From Takifugu bimaculatus (lineage: Eukaryota; Chordata; Actinopteri; Tetraodontiformes; Tetraodontidae), in the NCBI GenBank assembly GCA_004026145.2, contig CP034979.1:7682086-7746085 (forward strand): a DNA stretch of 64,000 nt. Direction: 5' to 3'. Below, piece by piece: positions 32,946 to 44,371 of the stretch; the first letter of the stretch is position 1, and each line of letters opens with the position of its first letter. The notes under the pieces are model-generated. The model ran no database searches, had not been told where the DNA came from, and worked only from the letters and a program-made list of their open reading frames with translations. Both the position numbers and the translations under genes were made by a program.

Positions 32946-35900
32946 CTGCTCACACATGCTGACAGCTGTCTCCAACTGGATCTCTGCTGAAATAATCATC
33001 TGTGACTCTGTCAAGGTGAGAGGACATAAAGGACAGAAGAATTCATGCCTCACAGTCACATCTGTGCTTTCTTCTGTGCTGCCTACCAGCATTTCCTCCG
33101 GGTTTTTAGAGGATCTATGAAGCGAGTTTGTCCCTCAAAGTTCATCCAAACATATGCAGAGTTCCGCTCTGATTGGGGGTGTTGATACCGCAGCCTGCTC
33201 GCTCCAACGCCACCACAACGTCGCCTGGTTTAGCCTTTTCTGCTCTCTCACAGCAACAAGCTGCTCTGCTGACCAAGCTCCTTTGGGTAGGAAAACACTG
33301 CTACGAGTCCAGGAACTTTGCCACAGCCATGCAGGTCCTCTGCGGTCTGGAGAACCCGATTGTCCGCCAATTACCGGTAGGAGGCTTGTTTGTTTAATGT
33401 TTAATCAGCCCGACAAAGGGTAGAGGAGGGATGTGGGTCAGGGAGAGGATGGGAGGAACTTAAAAAGCCCCTGATAAAAGGAGCAGAGTGGAGAGCGAGA
33501 CGCTCCTGTTCAAATCAAATCAATCTTTATTTATAGAAGCGTCTGTTACAATCAAAATTGTTTCAAGGCGCTTTCCAGAATCCCAGGGCCTGAGGAGAGG
33601 AGAGGAGAGGAGAGGAGAGGAGAGGAGAGGAGAGGAGAGGGAGAGGGGGAGAGGAGAGGAGAGGAGAGGAGAGGAGGAGAAGAGGGGAGGAGAGGAGAGG
33701 AGGAGGAGGAGGGGAGGAGAGGAGAGAGGAGGAGGGGAGGGGAGAGGAGAGGAGGGGGACGGAGAGGAGGAGAGGGGAAGGGGGGAGGGGGGAGGGGAGG
33801 AGAGAGAGGGGAGGGGGAGAGAGGGGAGAGGAGTGAGAGGGAGAGGAGAGGAGGAGGAGAGGGAGGAGAGGGAGAGGAGAGGAGGAGAGAGAGGAGAAGG
33901 AAGGGGAGAGGGAGAGATGGAGAGAGGAGAGGAGAGGGGAGAGGAGAGGGGAGAGAGGGGAGAAGGAGAGGAGAGGAGAGGGAGGATGAGAGGAGAGGAG
34001 ATGGAGTGATGGAGAGGAGATGGGAAGGGAGCGGAGAGGCAGATTGGAGAGGAGAGGGGAGGAGAGGAGTTGAGGAGGAAGGCAGAGGAGGAGAGGATGA
34101 GGACGAGGAGAAGGAGGAGAGGAGAGGTTAGGTGAGGAGGAGAGTGAGGAGGAGAGGAGAGGAGAGGCAGAGGAGGAGGAGGGGAGGAGAGGAGTAGAGG
34201 AGTGAGGAGGGAGAGGAGAGGAGAGGAGAGGAGGAAGGAGAGGAGGAGGGGAGAGAGAGGAGGGAGGAGAGGGGAGGAGAGGAGTGAGGAGGAGAGGAGA
34301 GGAGAGGAGAAGGAGGGAGAGGAGAAGGAGGGAGAGGAGAGGAGGGGAGGGGAGGGGAGAGAAGAGGGGAGGGGAGGGGAGGCGAGGAGAGAGGAGAGGA
34401 GAGGAGAGGAGAGTCGCTAACACATCCAGCCTTGTAATTGAACCAGCACCCTGGTAGGCTCCCTCCTGCTCACTGCTTCCACTCTCCCAGCAGCCCTGAA
34501 CCTTCACTCTGGGTTCTCCTCTCTTTCTCCAGGCATGGAAGCATCTGTCCTCCAAGGTGTGTGAGATCCTGGAGGAGCTGCGAGCGGTCCAGGTGTGTGT
34601 GAGTGTTTGAGCCAGCGCAGCCGTATGTTGTTGCTCACGGGTTCTGGTAGAAAGCCTCGGGGCAAAGGAATCAATAGAAAAACAGCTTCCAGCAAACGGG
34701 CCGTGTGCTGAGGGTGTCCAGCTGCTCCTGCTGCCCCGCCCTGCCCCCGCCCCGTCCCTGCCCCCGCCCCGTCCCTGCCCCCCCCCCCCCACGCCGCTGT
34801 TTACCTGCAGCGGCTACAGAGCAGAAAGCGCTCTCCCAGTCAGATTAAACTGCCGCCTGTTATCTTCTCACCTGTTTACGTCCCGCCGGGCTAAACCAGG
34901 TTTTCCTGAAGAGCGACGACTTGTGCCTGACGAGGGAAGAAGGCGCGAGGAAGCCCAGGCCCACGCTGCCGTCCGTGCACATCCTGGCCATGCACGTCCA
35001 GCAGCTGGAGATCGGCGCCTTCACGCTCGCCACCGGGGCGTACAAGTGGAACAAGCTGAGGTGAGACGCCGCCCGGAGCTTCCGTACGGCCGCGGGGAGT
35101 CACATGACTTTAGGAGACCCCCACGTGTCCATATTCAGCATTATCATTATCGTCCTTCAATAAGCAGCTCATCAGGAGCAGGTCAGACCTGGAGAAGATG
35201 CAATTCCATGTTCTTGAATTCCACCTCAGGAGTAACCTGGCAACAACAAAGAAACACGGCTGATTAGATCTTGTCCGACTGTTGCAACACTGTTGTTCAG
35301 AAAGGGAACAGTCGTCCCGAGTCCTCCAACATTCGCAGGATAAACAGAAGCTTGGTGTCATGTGAACGCGTCTGAGGACGTCTGATAACCTTTCATCTGG
35401 ACGTAATCACCATGATTTGCACTAATTGTGCGCCGTCGCCTCTTCTTCGCCGCGCTTTGTGCCATTAGCCCGTAATTGTCTCCCTCCCCACGCGCCTCCA
35501 GCCTCTGGAAAACTTGGCCGTGACTCCGAGGAGGCATTTTCAGCTGTTCCGCTCCAACACGGCCGAGCAGATGCTGAGGTGGCGGCGGGCGGCGTGCGCG
35601 CGGCGGCGGCGCAGCTGTTGAATCGGGCTCGTCGGTAGGGCTGCCGGCGTTGCCCAGATGGCGCCCGTGGGATGCGGTTTGATTGGAAAAGAGGTTTCTG
35701 GCCCGGAGCTGTGGGGCCACAGGCTGAATCCAGATGCTGGGGTCAGAAGATCTCCGGCGCCTCGGGGGTTAATCCCAACGCTCGGCGAATTAGGTCACAG
35801 ACGACGTCGCCGAGAGGAGACACAAGAAAAACCTTTAATATTCACGTCGACTTTTGTTCTCATCCCATTTCTCCGCCCCGCCCAGGAACATCGCGAAGGT

Positions 35901-36114
35901 GGCGAGCCAGGTCCAGGCCTTCCAGGAGGCCGCCTTCCCGTACAGCCCGGACCGGCGGCTGCAGGCGTACCTTCGGCGCCGCATCGCCCAGCTCGCCGCC
36001 TCCGCCGTCCACCTCCTGGCCCCCGACGGAGACTCCGGGCTCCAACAGTCCAGCGAGTCGCAAACGCGGAAGATCCAGGAGAAGCTGAGGAGGATGAAGG
36101 CCTCGTTCCACTGA
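32946..36114 (+). CDS. kndc1: Kinase non-catalytic C-lobe domain protein KNDC1 (very-KIND), C-terminal RasGEF part (partial)
   Basis: KNDC1 is a brain Ras guanine-nucleotide exchange factor with two KIND domains that restrains dendrite growth. Only the C-terminal part of its CDC25-type RasGEF region is visible. Exons: 32946(?)-33015, 33254-33376, 34533-34592, 34900-35060, 35886-36114, all phase-consistent. Readable segments are NWISAEIIICDSVK, GKHCYESRNFATAMQVLCGL, VRQLPAWKHLSSKVCEILEE, FLKSDDLCL, PTLPSVHILAMHVQQLE, KLRNIAKVASQVQAFQE, and the end KIQEKLRRMKASFH. These match KNDC1 rather than RASGEF1, though this rests on recalled family sequence. The start of the first listed exon is uncertain. 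The rest of the gene is lost at the N gap. AATAAA lies at 36881-36886. The downstream Vent genes match the human KNDC1-VENTX linkage. Confidence 0.82.
33505..33590 (+). repeat. Retroposon 3'-tail-like sequence
   Basis: Contains CAATCTTTATTTATAGAAGC and GTTTCAAGGCGCTTTCCAGA, a pattern frequent at the 3' ends of fish LINE/SINE copies. It directly abuts the GGAGA satellite. The family assignment is by resemblance only. Confidence 0.4.
33592..34413 (+). repeat. (GGAGA)n polypurine satellite in a kndc1 intron
   Basis: About 820 nt almost wholly A/G on the plus strand, built on AGGAGAGG with G-rich variants. The long ORFs on both strands here are repeat artefacts. Confidence 0.95.
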
Positions 36115-36880
36115 GCCCCTGACCCCGTCGCCGACACCACGACCGGACCGGCGCCCAGGCGGCCGCGGGGCTTCGGCTCCCCTCCGGAGGCCCAATAACT
36201 TCTCGGCCCACTGCGTTTATATCAGATTAGCTCCGATGTTCTGTTTGCACCTTCTAAGCAGGCGATTTGTGGACTTTTTGTAGAACCCGTTTGGTTTTTG
36301 ACGGGCTCTTCATCCTCGGTGTAGCGCTACCTCGAACTGCAACGGGACGGGACGGTGGAACCAGAAGGGTCCCTGGCGGCGGGCCAGATGGGGCGTCGCT
36401 AACCCTCCGCCGACCACATCACGCCGACCTCTCCGCTTCGCGTAGCAGCTGGAGAAACAAGACGCCAAAGCTTCCTCAGCACATCCTGGCTGCGCCCTCG
36501 GTCCGGTTTCGTTAAGACGTCGGGCTTCGATTTGCTCCTTCCTGTTGTGATGTCATCATCAGACTCCATGTGACTCCAGCTCGAGCTGGCGGGTCAGAAC
36601 CAGCCTCTCTCGTAGCCCTTTAAAGCGTTTGATTCCTCTCATTCCTGTGGCACAATGGGAATTGTTCATTTTTCCTCAATAACGAGTTGTGAAGGGCAGA
36701 ACAAGCTCACTTCAGGTACTTTATCCGACATCATAATTCCAATGAGCCGTGCGTGAGTCGGTTCTGCCCTCAGATTCAGCGTCGATGTTTCTGTTTCTCT
36801 GCCTGAGTCTCCGCCACGCTCCTCCGCCGCCACGGTGGAGCTGAGCGCGACACGCTAGCGGGATTTGCTTAATTTCGCGG

Positions 36881-36886
36881 AATAAA
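36881..36886 (+). terminator. Poly(A) signal of kndc1
   Basis: AATAAA lies 767 nt after the kndc1 stop. Confidence 0.5.
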
Positions 36887-38172
36887 TGAGATTTTCTAAG
36901 GCCCGACTTGCCAAAGCCTGTAATTGTCAGGCGGCGTCCGTGACAGATGGCGGCAACGTTATCGCCTCTGTCAGGGATTCGCCGTCCTCGACTCCATTAG
37001 GAGCTGAAAGTGCTTCAGCTTCAGAGTGAAACCACCCAGCAAGGACACCAGGTTCCCTGTCAAAAAGGAGGAATTCTCCTTTTGACCTCTGTAGCCCATT
37101 TAAACCAAAGTCAAAACACATTTTACCCATCAGAACTGGCACCTGTCCTGTCTTTAGCGGGATAATAGAACATCTGGTTAGAGTAAAACAGGGCTTACAT
37201 AAAACCTGGGTGAAATATATGAGGTTTTAACAATAAAATAATATTTCGGGATGAGAAACCAGGGGTGGATGCCGCTTTATACCCTGTCACGCAGTATTAA
37301 CTCGGGTTTTTGGCACAGCTGAGGAAATGTGCGCAGTGTGACGGCGGCGTCCCGGGCTTCTTATTGTTATCAAACGTGATCTGGGCCAATCTTCAAAGCT
37401 TCGCAGATAAAGAGCCCCCCCCCCCCCCCTCCTCCTGAGGCTGAATGGACTCCTGCCTCTGCAGCGACAGGACGCTGATAACAGAGACGAGCAGACTCGG
37501 CCTCTTATCAGTCCCGTCATAGAACTAAACGCGCCGTTTATCCGCGCTGTTGCGCAGCGGCGGCGCGCAGCTCCCTGGCGGAGGACGCTTCCTTCGGCCC
37601 TTCTGCCCGTTCCGCGCTTCTAAAGGAACGTTGAACCTTCTTCCTCGCAGCTTGTTTTACCACATTTACATTTGAAGCGGCCCAACGATCAGTTAATTGT
37701 GTTGCCGCTTTGATCCTTGATGTTTGAAGCGCCTGTGCCAAACGGCGGCGCCGGCGCGCACCGGGGCGTCAGGGACATGTCAACACCGACGCACACAGGC
37801 TCCCCGGAGCTCTGACGTCCACGCCGCTGGGATCCCACAGCAGCAAGAAAATGGAAATCAAAACGAAATGACTGGAGTCAAAGTTGTGACTTTTATTTCC
37901 TGTGAAAGTTGCTTTGAAAGGACTCGCGACGCGTAAATACACGAAGCCGCGTCGCCTCCTTTACGTCACACCCTAGTATCCTGATGTAAATGCACCCAAA
38001 ACCCCAAAGTCCGCGAGTTTCCCCTCTCTAATTCGGCATTTTAATCCAATCCGCCTCATCAGGGAGCTACTGTATGCAGCCGCGGCCTGGAAGTCTCCCC
38101 CTCTGCGGGAGATACAGCTGTTTTATGGTTCCAGTCAGGGCGGACAAATGTATGAGCTCAGGAGGGTTCTCA
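36887..38172. other. kndc1-Vent intergenic region
   Basis: About 1.3 kb without a supportable exon. It has a C run at 37414-37428 and several ATTA words between 37180 and 37260 and near 38030-38060. The right end runs into the Vent promoter. Confidence 0.5.
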
Positions 38173-38188
38173 CAGACTCGGCGGCGCC
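38173..38188 (+). promoter_or_regulatory. Bipartite BMP/Smad-like element of the intact Vent gene
   Basis: CAGAC(N5)GGCGCC, that is GGCGCC(N5)GTCTG on the complement. It joins a Smad4 half-site and a Smad1/5 GC-rich half-site, as in BMP response elements. Vent-family genes are direct BMP targets. It lies 197 nt upstream of the start codon. Confidence 0.6.
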
Positions 38189-38287
38189 AGGTCCTCACAC
38201 ACTCACAGGATATGTAAAGACTTCAATAACGAGCCATTAACCCCTAATCATCGCGATCGATCAGGCGTTAACAAGGGGCCCGCACAT

Positions 38288-38295
38288 ATGCAAAT
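38288..38295 (+). promoter_or_regulatory. Octamer (POU-factor) site of the intact Vent gene
   Basis: Perfect ATGCAAAT, 7 nt before a TATAAAG box. Pou5f3/Oct4-type regulation of vox/vent is known in zebrafish. Confidence 0.65.
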
Positions 38296-38302
38296 GCCGC
38301 CC

Positions 38303-38309
38303 TATAAAG
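38303..38309 (+). promoter_or_regulatory. TATA box of the intact Vent gene
   Basis: TATAAAG at the right distance for transcription to start near 38335, giving a short 5'UTR before the ATG at 38370. Confidence 0.7.
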
Positions 38310-38369
38310 CAGCAGCAGCTGTCGGGGCCGCCAGAAACACGCTCGCTGTGACACGAGTTGGATTTCAAC

Positions 38370-39230
38370 ATGGTCAAATACTTCTCCGTGGACTGGCTGG
38401 CCCAGAGCCATCAGAGCAGCGCCCCATCCGAGCGGGAGACCCCCGCCTGCAGACCGCACGTCCCCTGCATGGTCCAGCCGCGGCCGCCGGCTTCTGGGGG
38501 CAGGTACCTGCAGCTCAAACCGAAGGCCTCCAGGCCGGCACAGCGCGCGGATCTCCAGGAGCCCGGCCCGGGCTCAGCCGCCGTGCGCCCCGCCGGCTGC
38601 GTTTCACCCGGTAAGTCACCAAACACTCCGAAGCTGAACCCGCGGATCTGAGCTGGAGATCAATAGTCTTCTATAGTTTCAGAGATGAGTGGGTATTCCT
38701 CCGGGTATGAGAGCGAGGCGGCTTCCTCCGAGTGTCCCTCTGTGGATGAGCCAGAGAAGGAGCCTCAGCAGCGCCGAGTGCGCACCAAGTTCACCACGGA
38801 GCAGATCGCTAAGCTGGAGAAGATCTTCAGCAAACACAAGTATCTGGACGCTGGCGAGAGGATGAGGACGGCGCAGAGACTCGGCCTCACAGAGACCCAG
38901 GTAGGACGAGGCCCCCGGTGGAACCCCCCTCCCGTCAATCTGCTGTGCGTTGCCCCGATTCTGAGCGCGTCTTCCTCTCTGCAGGTCAGAACCTGGTTCC
39001 AGAACCGGAGGATGAAGCTGAAGCGGGAGATGCAGGACTGCTTCGCTGCAGAGGTCCCGCAGGTGATGTTCCGGCCGCTGCCGCTGGTCCCGCTCCAACA
39101 CCAGAGCATGCTGGCCCAGCAGCAGGAGCACCACCACTACCACCCCCCCGCAGGACAGGCCGTTTACCTGCTGAATGTCCCGCACATGGTCCCTCGGCAG
39201 CCCCCCCGGCACCAGCCGTACTTTTACTGA
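38370..39230 (+). CDS. Vent/Vox-type homeobox transcriptional repressor
   Basis: Vent-family homeodomain repressors act downstream of BMP to promote ventral fates in the fish gastrula. Three exons, 38370-38610, 38683-38900 and 38985-39230, splice to 234 aa. The N-terminus MVKYFSVDWLAQSH is characteristic of fish vox/vent proteins. The homeodomain, split by an intron before the third helix, runs from QRRVRTKFTTEQIAKLEKIF through TQVRTWFQNRRMKLKREMQ. It has Thr at homeodomain position 47 (RTWFQNRR), a Vent-class mark. The tail is rich in His, Gln and Pro. All introns are short (72 and 84 nt) and GT-AG. The promoter has a Smad-like element, an octamer and a TATA box. AATAAA lies at 39371-39376. 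Orthology to vox, vent or ved is not settled from sequence alone, so no symbol is given. Confidence 0.93.
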
Positions 39231-39370
39231 ACGCTTTAAAAAAAGACTTTATTCCTCAAAGAGACACTTAGCCGAGCCAGTGCAATCCGCAGATGTTTAA
39301 TTCAGTCTGATGCTGTCAGAGTTTATCTAATATTGTACATAATTTACAGAAAAGTGCCTATTTATGATCC

Positions 39371-39376
39371 AATAAA
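39371..39376 (+). terminator. Poly(A) signal of the intact Vent gene
   Basis: AATAAA, 141 nt after the stop. Confidence 0.65.
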
Positions 39377-40193
39377 GTTCCCTTCTGCAGTCCCGGCTTC
39401 GTTTTTTTTCCTGGTTTCGCGCACATCTGGAGTCAGAGACGGATCAAATATCTTCAAGATAAAACTGACGACGTTAGCTTTATTACGGGGTGGGTCACTC
39501 CGGAATAGGTCGTCCTGGCCGCTTCTTATCAACATACATTGATCTGGTGGGACCGTAGATGAAGTGTGGCGGCCATCAGCCCTGCAGACGCTCCCGCCCA
39601 CCTGTCATCAATGTTCACGCCGTTTGTCTGCACTTCAAACAGCAGCTGATGGTGGGGGGGGGGATCAGGGCTGATGGGGAGATCAGGGCCCGCAGTTAGA
39701 GGCAGCTAAGCCGCTCCTTGATGACTTCAGGAGCCTCCGCGCGTTGGCTCCGCGGAGTCTCGGCTCTGGAGCATCTAAAACGTCAGCAAGTGATTAGATT
39801 TGAAGATAATCGACCTCATGTTGCAACAGTTGGAATGCGACGTTATCCCGGCATGCTCCGCGAGGCAGACCCCCCCCTTATATCTCTCCATTTAATGACG
39901 CCCTGCGTGATTTTAACACCTAATCTCATAAAGGCGCTCGCCCGCGCTGAAATCGATTAATGGTCCGACTTTTTGTGCTGTTTTTCATCTAAAATGCAAA
40001 GATTTCCCCACGTGGTGCTAAGTGGGCGTCGCGTTAAACCGGGATATCGTATCCCAGGAATCCTGGTGCACGTTTGTAGCGGCAGAGAATCAAATTTGGA
40101 AGTTTGAGGTGCCAGAAAAGGGAGATGAGTCAAGTACAGAAGCAGCAGACTCACCTGCGGAGGCTCCTGCAGAGATACCAGCTCTCTGATACC

Positions 40194-40209
40194 CAGACTC
40201 AGTGGCGCC
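40194..40209 (+). promoter_or_regulatory. Bipartite BMP/Smad-like element of the second Vent locus
   Basis: CAGAC(N5)GGCGCC, the same half-sites, order and 5-nt spacer as at 38173-38188. Confidence 0.6.
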
Positions 40210-40301
40210 GGCGGCCGCCGGGAGGGTGTGAAGAGCCGCAGGCCCGCCTCCATTAGGTCCAATTACAGCCACCATCGGGTTTCTATCGTTCCGTTGACAC
40301 C

Positions 40302-40316
40302 TTTGCATATGCAAAT
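40302..40316 (+). promoter_or_regulatory. Octamer site of the second Vent locus
   Basis: TTTGCATATGCAAAT, a near-palindrome containing perfect ATGCAAAT at 40309-40316. The octamer starts 100 nt after the last base of GGCGCC, exactly as in the intact gene. No TATA box follows. Confidence 0.6.
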
Positions 40317-40422
40317 AGGTCCCTGCACCAGCGACCGAGGGTCTTTGAGCCTAATTCTGGGATTGAACTTTGGTTCGGTTGATTTAAATTAAGGGTTGTT
40401 GTTTGTGTGCGTGTGCGGACAG

Positions 40423-40863
40423 TTACGGTTACGCATCGGGCTCAGACGGTGAGGTGGGGGGGGGGGGGGGGAGGCTGGAGGAGGCCTCCAGCAAGCACAG
40501 AAACCTGGGAGCGGCCCAGAAGAGGAGCTGAAGACCCAGGTCAGTCGGCCTGGAGCTTCCACGCGCGGAGGTTTTGGGATGGGGGAGGGGGGACAGATCA
40601 TTTCTGATTCGAGTTTTAAGGTGTTCCTTCCTGTTTCTCGGGTGAAAACCTGGTTCCAGAACAGGAGGCTGAAGCTGAAGCGGGAGGTGCGGGATCGGCA
40701 CCGGGACCTCCTTCAGCACCCCGCCCTGGGCGGACAGCTCCCCGGCCCCCGACCCGCCCCGCAGCGCGCCTCTGTCGGCCGCTGGGCAGCAGCACCAGCG
40801 CTCCCAGTCCCACCATCCAGGAGTGCGACCCCCACACTTCTACCGACCTCGGCCAGAATCTAG
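40423..40863 (+). pseudogene. Decayed second Vent-type homeobox gene
   Basis: Homology to the intact neighbour is clear in two pieces. Exon 2-like 40423-40539 starts after an acceptor (cggacag) with YGYASGSDGE, then a poly-G run, then RLEEASSKHRNLGAAQKR before the frame breaks at TGA. It is 117 nt against 218, missing the N-terminal arm and most of helices 1-2 of the homeodomain. Exon 3-like 40642-40863 encodes VKTWFQNRRLKLKREVRDRH and a Pro-rich tail to a TAG, but its acceptor AG is replaced by GG. No equivalent of coding exon 1 (MVKYFSVDW) is found downstream of the conserved promoter sites. AATAAA lies at 40957-40962. This fits a vent/vox duplicate that lost function. A mis-assembled poly-G region could account for part of the damage, but not for the lost acceptor and exon 1. 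Confidence 0.75.
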
Positions 40864-40962
40864 ATGCTTCATGCTTTTATCCTATTGTTGTCTCTCTGGG
40901 GAGATTCAAAGCACCAATCAATTAGCTGGTTTGCTTTTAATCTTGTTAGATTATCCAATAAA

Positions 40963-43224
40963 GCCGATTCACTCGAGAGATGGAGCCGTTTTGCAAAGAA
41001 GAAAGTGTATTCTTTTATTTTGCGAACGTCACAGTTGACAGAGCAGAGCTGCAACGTCTCACCGAGGAAGATGAGACCTTCATCACCTCCATGAGAACTC
41101 AAGCAGATGTTTGGACCGAGCGGGACCGAAGCGAGGAGGTTTAAATCCATCACATCCCTGGTGCCATCTGTTGGACTTTGGATTTTAGAAGCGGCCAAAA
41201 ATCCCTCTCATGCATCTGCAGCCGCATCGCTCGGTCTCATGTTTTCAGGGGGGCAACAAAGCGGGGGCAGCTGCGAGATGATGGGGTCCGTTCAGCTCCA
41301 GGGTCCAACTCTTCGCACTGGTCCGAGAGACGCGGAGCTTCGGCGCCCGCAAGTCTGCGGGGGTGTTTATTCCCGCACGTTGATGTCAGTACGCCTCCAC
41401 AGTCAGCAGGCTGGGGGGCGGGGGGGGGCTGGTTCAGTTTCATGTGCCCCGAAACTGCGGATTTCTGAATCCGCCGACATTTTCACGGCGCTTTTGCCGA
41501 ATTTGCTGCTTTCAACTTACTTTTTTTTTTAATCCACCGGGTGACAAACTGACGTTTACATTAAATGTGCGATATTACAGCCGCGTGTCGGAGTAAAAAT
41601 GAGATGATTCATTCATTTATTGACTTTATTATTATTATTATTGCATTTCGTCCCGCAGTTGTGTCCAAAAACGCCTTAAATATCTTCAAAACACAGTTCG
41701 AACTTTTCCACCTGTGGAATTCTGGGAGCCATAAGAAGAAACAGTCGCAATAACATCAGGTGATTTCTTCTTCTGCTTCCTCCTCCCCACCTCCATTAAA
41801 TACCGACACCTCCCGCCAGGGGGCGCAATTACCCGATGAGCTCTTGAGAGCAGCTGCTATAATGAGAAGAACACGTTCATTTAAAGGTTGACTGAACCGG
41901 AGATCCGTTTAAGCACATCCACAGGCGTCGAGGCCAGAACACGAGCCACAGAGGGCTCCTCCATGAGCAGAGGTCAGAGGTCACGGGCTGATGCCAACCA
42001 GAGCTGTAAAGAAAGCTCAGATGGTCCCGGCGACAGCGTCACCCTGGTGATTCTGCTCACATCCCTCATAACTGGAGCTTCATAAGGTGTCAGATTTCAT
42101 ATTTCACTGAGTGTTTGAGACAGGTTTAGGCTTAAAAAAAATCATCACTAAGGAGCTTTGTGTCAAGAAACACAGCAAATAAAGGATTAATTAGGTCCTG
42201 GCACCGTTTATCCCCTCATTATTCATGTGCATTTGTGTAATTGTCCCTTCATTTTGCTGTTACCGTGTCAAAATAAAGTGTAACCACACACACACATCAG
42301 GAAATGCTGAAACAGTTTGAGTTTAAATGCGTGTTTATTTATTTTTCCAGCAAGAACAAAAGTCAAAGCATCAAAGGATTAAAAAGAGAAACAGCCCAAA
42401 ATCAAAGACTTCTCTAGACATGGGAAACGTCCACTTCTGTCAGCATCCGCCACCACAAACCAAAGTTATTTCTCAATTGCAACATTCACCAACACAAATC
42501 AAGCCCAGCTGCAGGACGTGTGTGTGTGTGTGTGTGCGCTGGTCTCGCGAGGACGCCGGTGAAGCGGTGGAATACCTCTGCAGCCCCATTTTCCCATGCC
42601 CTATGCCTCTTTAAAGTTACATCTGAAAAAGGTATATGCATAGGAAAAAGGAACAGCGAGTGCGAGCGTGGCGGCGACCTGGAGCTGCTGCGTGAACCTG
42701 GAGCACAGGGAGAGAAGACAGGAGCATCAGCTGGGCCACGTGCACGCTGCAGAAGCTGAAGGGAAGCATCAGAACCAGACCCGAGCGGAGCCTTTCTCCC
42801 ACGTTCCTGCTCGTCTTTCCTCGATGAGCGGTGAGGAGGACTTACCCCGTGCTGCTCCGGCCGAGCCTCTCCTGGGACGCCACCTCCTCTCGGCCATTTA
42901 AAGCCTCCGCTGGGACCTTGAAGGTGCTCCAGATAGACAAAGTAGCTGTTGATCACATTTACCCAGCATTCCCCGGGAGCGTTCTCACGCGGGTGGACAC
43001 TGATATCAAATCCACAGTGTTGCCGCTGCTATCTCGTGTCTATCTGGCGCCGCCACAGACATCACAGCGAGGATTAGAGCAGAAACATTCAGGACGCCGC
43101 GTTCCTCCTGCAGGAGAAGGGCTTTTTTATCTGTTCCGGGATTCTTTTTTCATTCTCTCTCCCACAAGCAGAGCCCCCGTGCTTTTTAGGACTCAAGGTC
43201 TCCAGACAAGGACTCTCTGAGAGT

Positions 43225-43260
<36 letters not shown>

Positions 43261-44100
43261 TGGCACGCCAAGGCCAGTGCAGCGAGCTGAAGATGAAGCC
43301 TTGCTGAAGGCTGCATCATCATCATCTCACAAAGGCTGAGAAACCAACACAAGTTGGTCTGTGACAACATCAGCTTTAAACATTAAAAAGCTTTAAACGA
43401 GAAAAATGGCCAAAAGGAACGTTTGAGCCATACGGGGCGACGTAATGCCAGCTTTAGGTTCAGGGTTCAGGGTTCTGCCCTTACATTCCACACGCAAACA
43501 TCCAGATTTGGGCTTTTCTAAAGTTCCTCTTTGATTTGTCAGCCAGATGCTGCAGCTTTACCGACTCAAAGAAAGGAAAAAGGGGGGGTTTGTTTAAAAA
43601 GAAAAGCAAAACCAGTGATATTGTGGCCTGTAAGCAATTGAAAGTGTTCTTAAAATACAGCCCAAGAAGAAAAACAACAATTAATGACGCTCTAAATTAT
43701 CCAAATGATCATGGAGTCACGGAGCGGCCACTGGGTGGCAGCAGAGAGCCCATCACCTATTTGCATGTAGGTACTCGGCACCTGTGGGGCTGTGGTGGCT
43801 GGTTCTGTTGGGTTCTCTGGGGCTCAGAGAGACCCTCGGCTGTTTGATCCGGGCAGGTTCTGTCGTCATGGAGAACTTGAGCTCACTGTTATCAGTGAAC
43901 TGTTCCCATCCTCCTGAGCCCAAGGTCAAAACCAAAGAAGTGATTCGTTCACATCAGGAGGAGCTCATGAATCACACTTCTTCAATAATTCTCCCACAGT
44001 CTCACAGTGTTTCCTTTCGTAAATGTGCAGATTTAAACCGAAACCACTCAGAACAAAAAGGCAACAAAAGGCAACAGAGTGGCAGGAGCTCCGAACCAGG
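40963..44100. other. Gene-poor region, left part
   Basis: No exon with recognisable homology. Short GT runs lie at 42519-42538 and 43223-43250. ORFs here are short and unlike known proteins. Confidence 0.5.
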
Positions 44101-44125
44101 AGATTCCTCACGCCAACACGGCAGC

Positions 44126-44371
44126 CTGCTTCTCCTGCTTCTCCTGCTTCTCCTGCTTCTCCTGCTTCTGCTTCTCCTGCTTCTGCTTCTCCTGCTTCTC
44201 CTGCTTCTCCTGCTCCTCCTGCTTCTCCTGCTTCTCCTGCTTTCTCCTGCTTCTCCTGCCTCTCCTGCTTCTCCTGCTTCTGCTTCTCCTGCTTCTCCTG
44301 CTTCTCCTGCTTCTCCTGCTTCCCCTGCTTCTCCTGCTTCTGCTTCTGCTGCTTCTCCTGCTTCTCCTCTG
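44126..44371 (+). repeat. Minisatellite of 9-bp units (CTGCTTCTC)
   Basis: About 27 imperfect copies of CTGCTTCTC/CTGCTTCTG, a polypyrimidine-rich strand. Long Leu- or Cys/Phe-rich ORFs here are repeat artefacts. Confidence 0.9.

Noticed and set aside
32700..33092. Complement ORF near the gap reading ISAEIQLETAVSMCEQLLEG
   Set aside because: It is antisense to a kndc1 exon whose plus-strand frame NWISAEIIICDSVK joins the next exons in phase with a good donor.
33563..34792. 409-codon ORF on the complement and several plus-strand ORFs
   Set aside because: They arise from the GGAGA repeat (Ser/Pro/Leu or Glu/Arg/Gly runs) and carry no domain. The same holds for the 50476-51729 and 50534-51619 ORFs.
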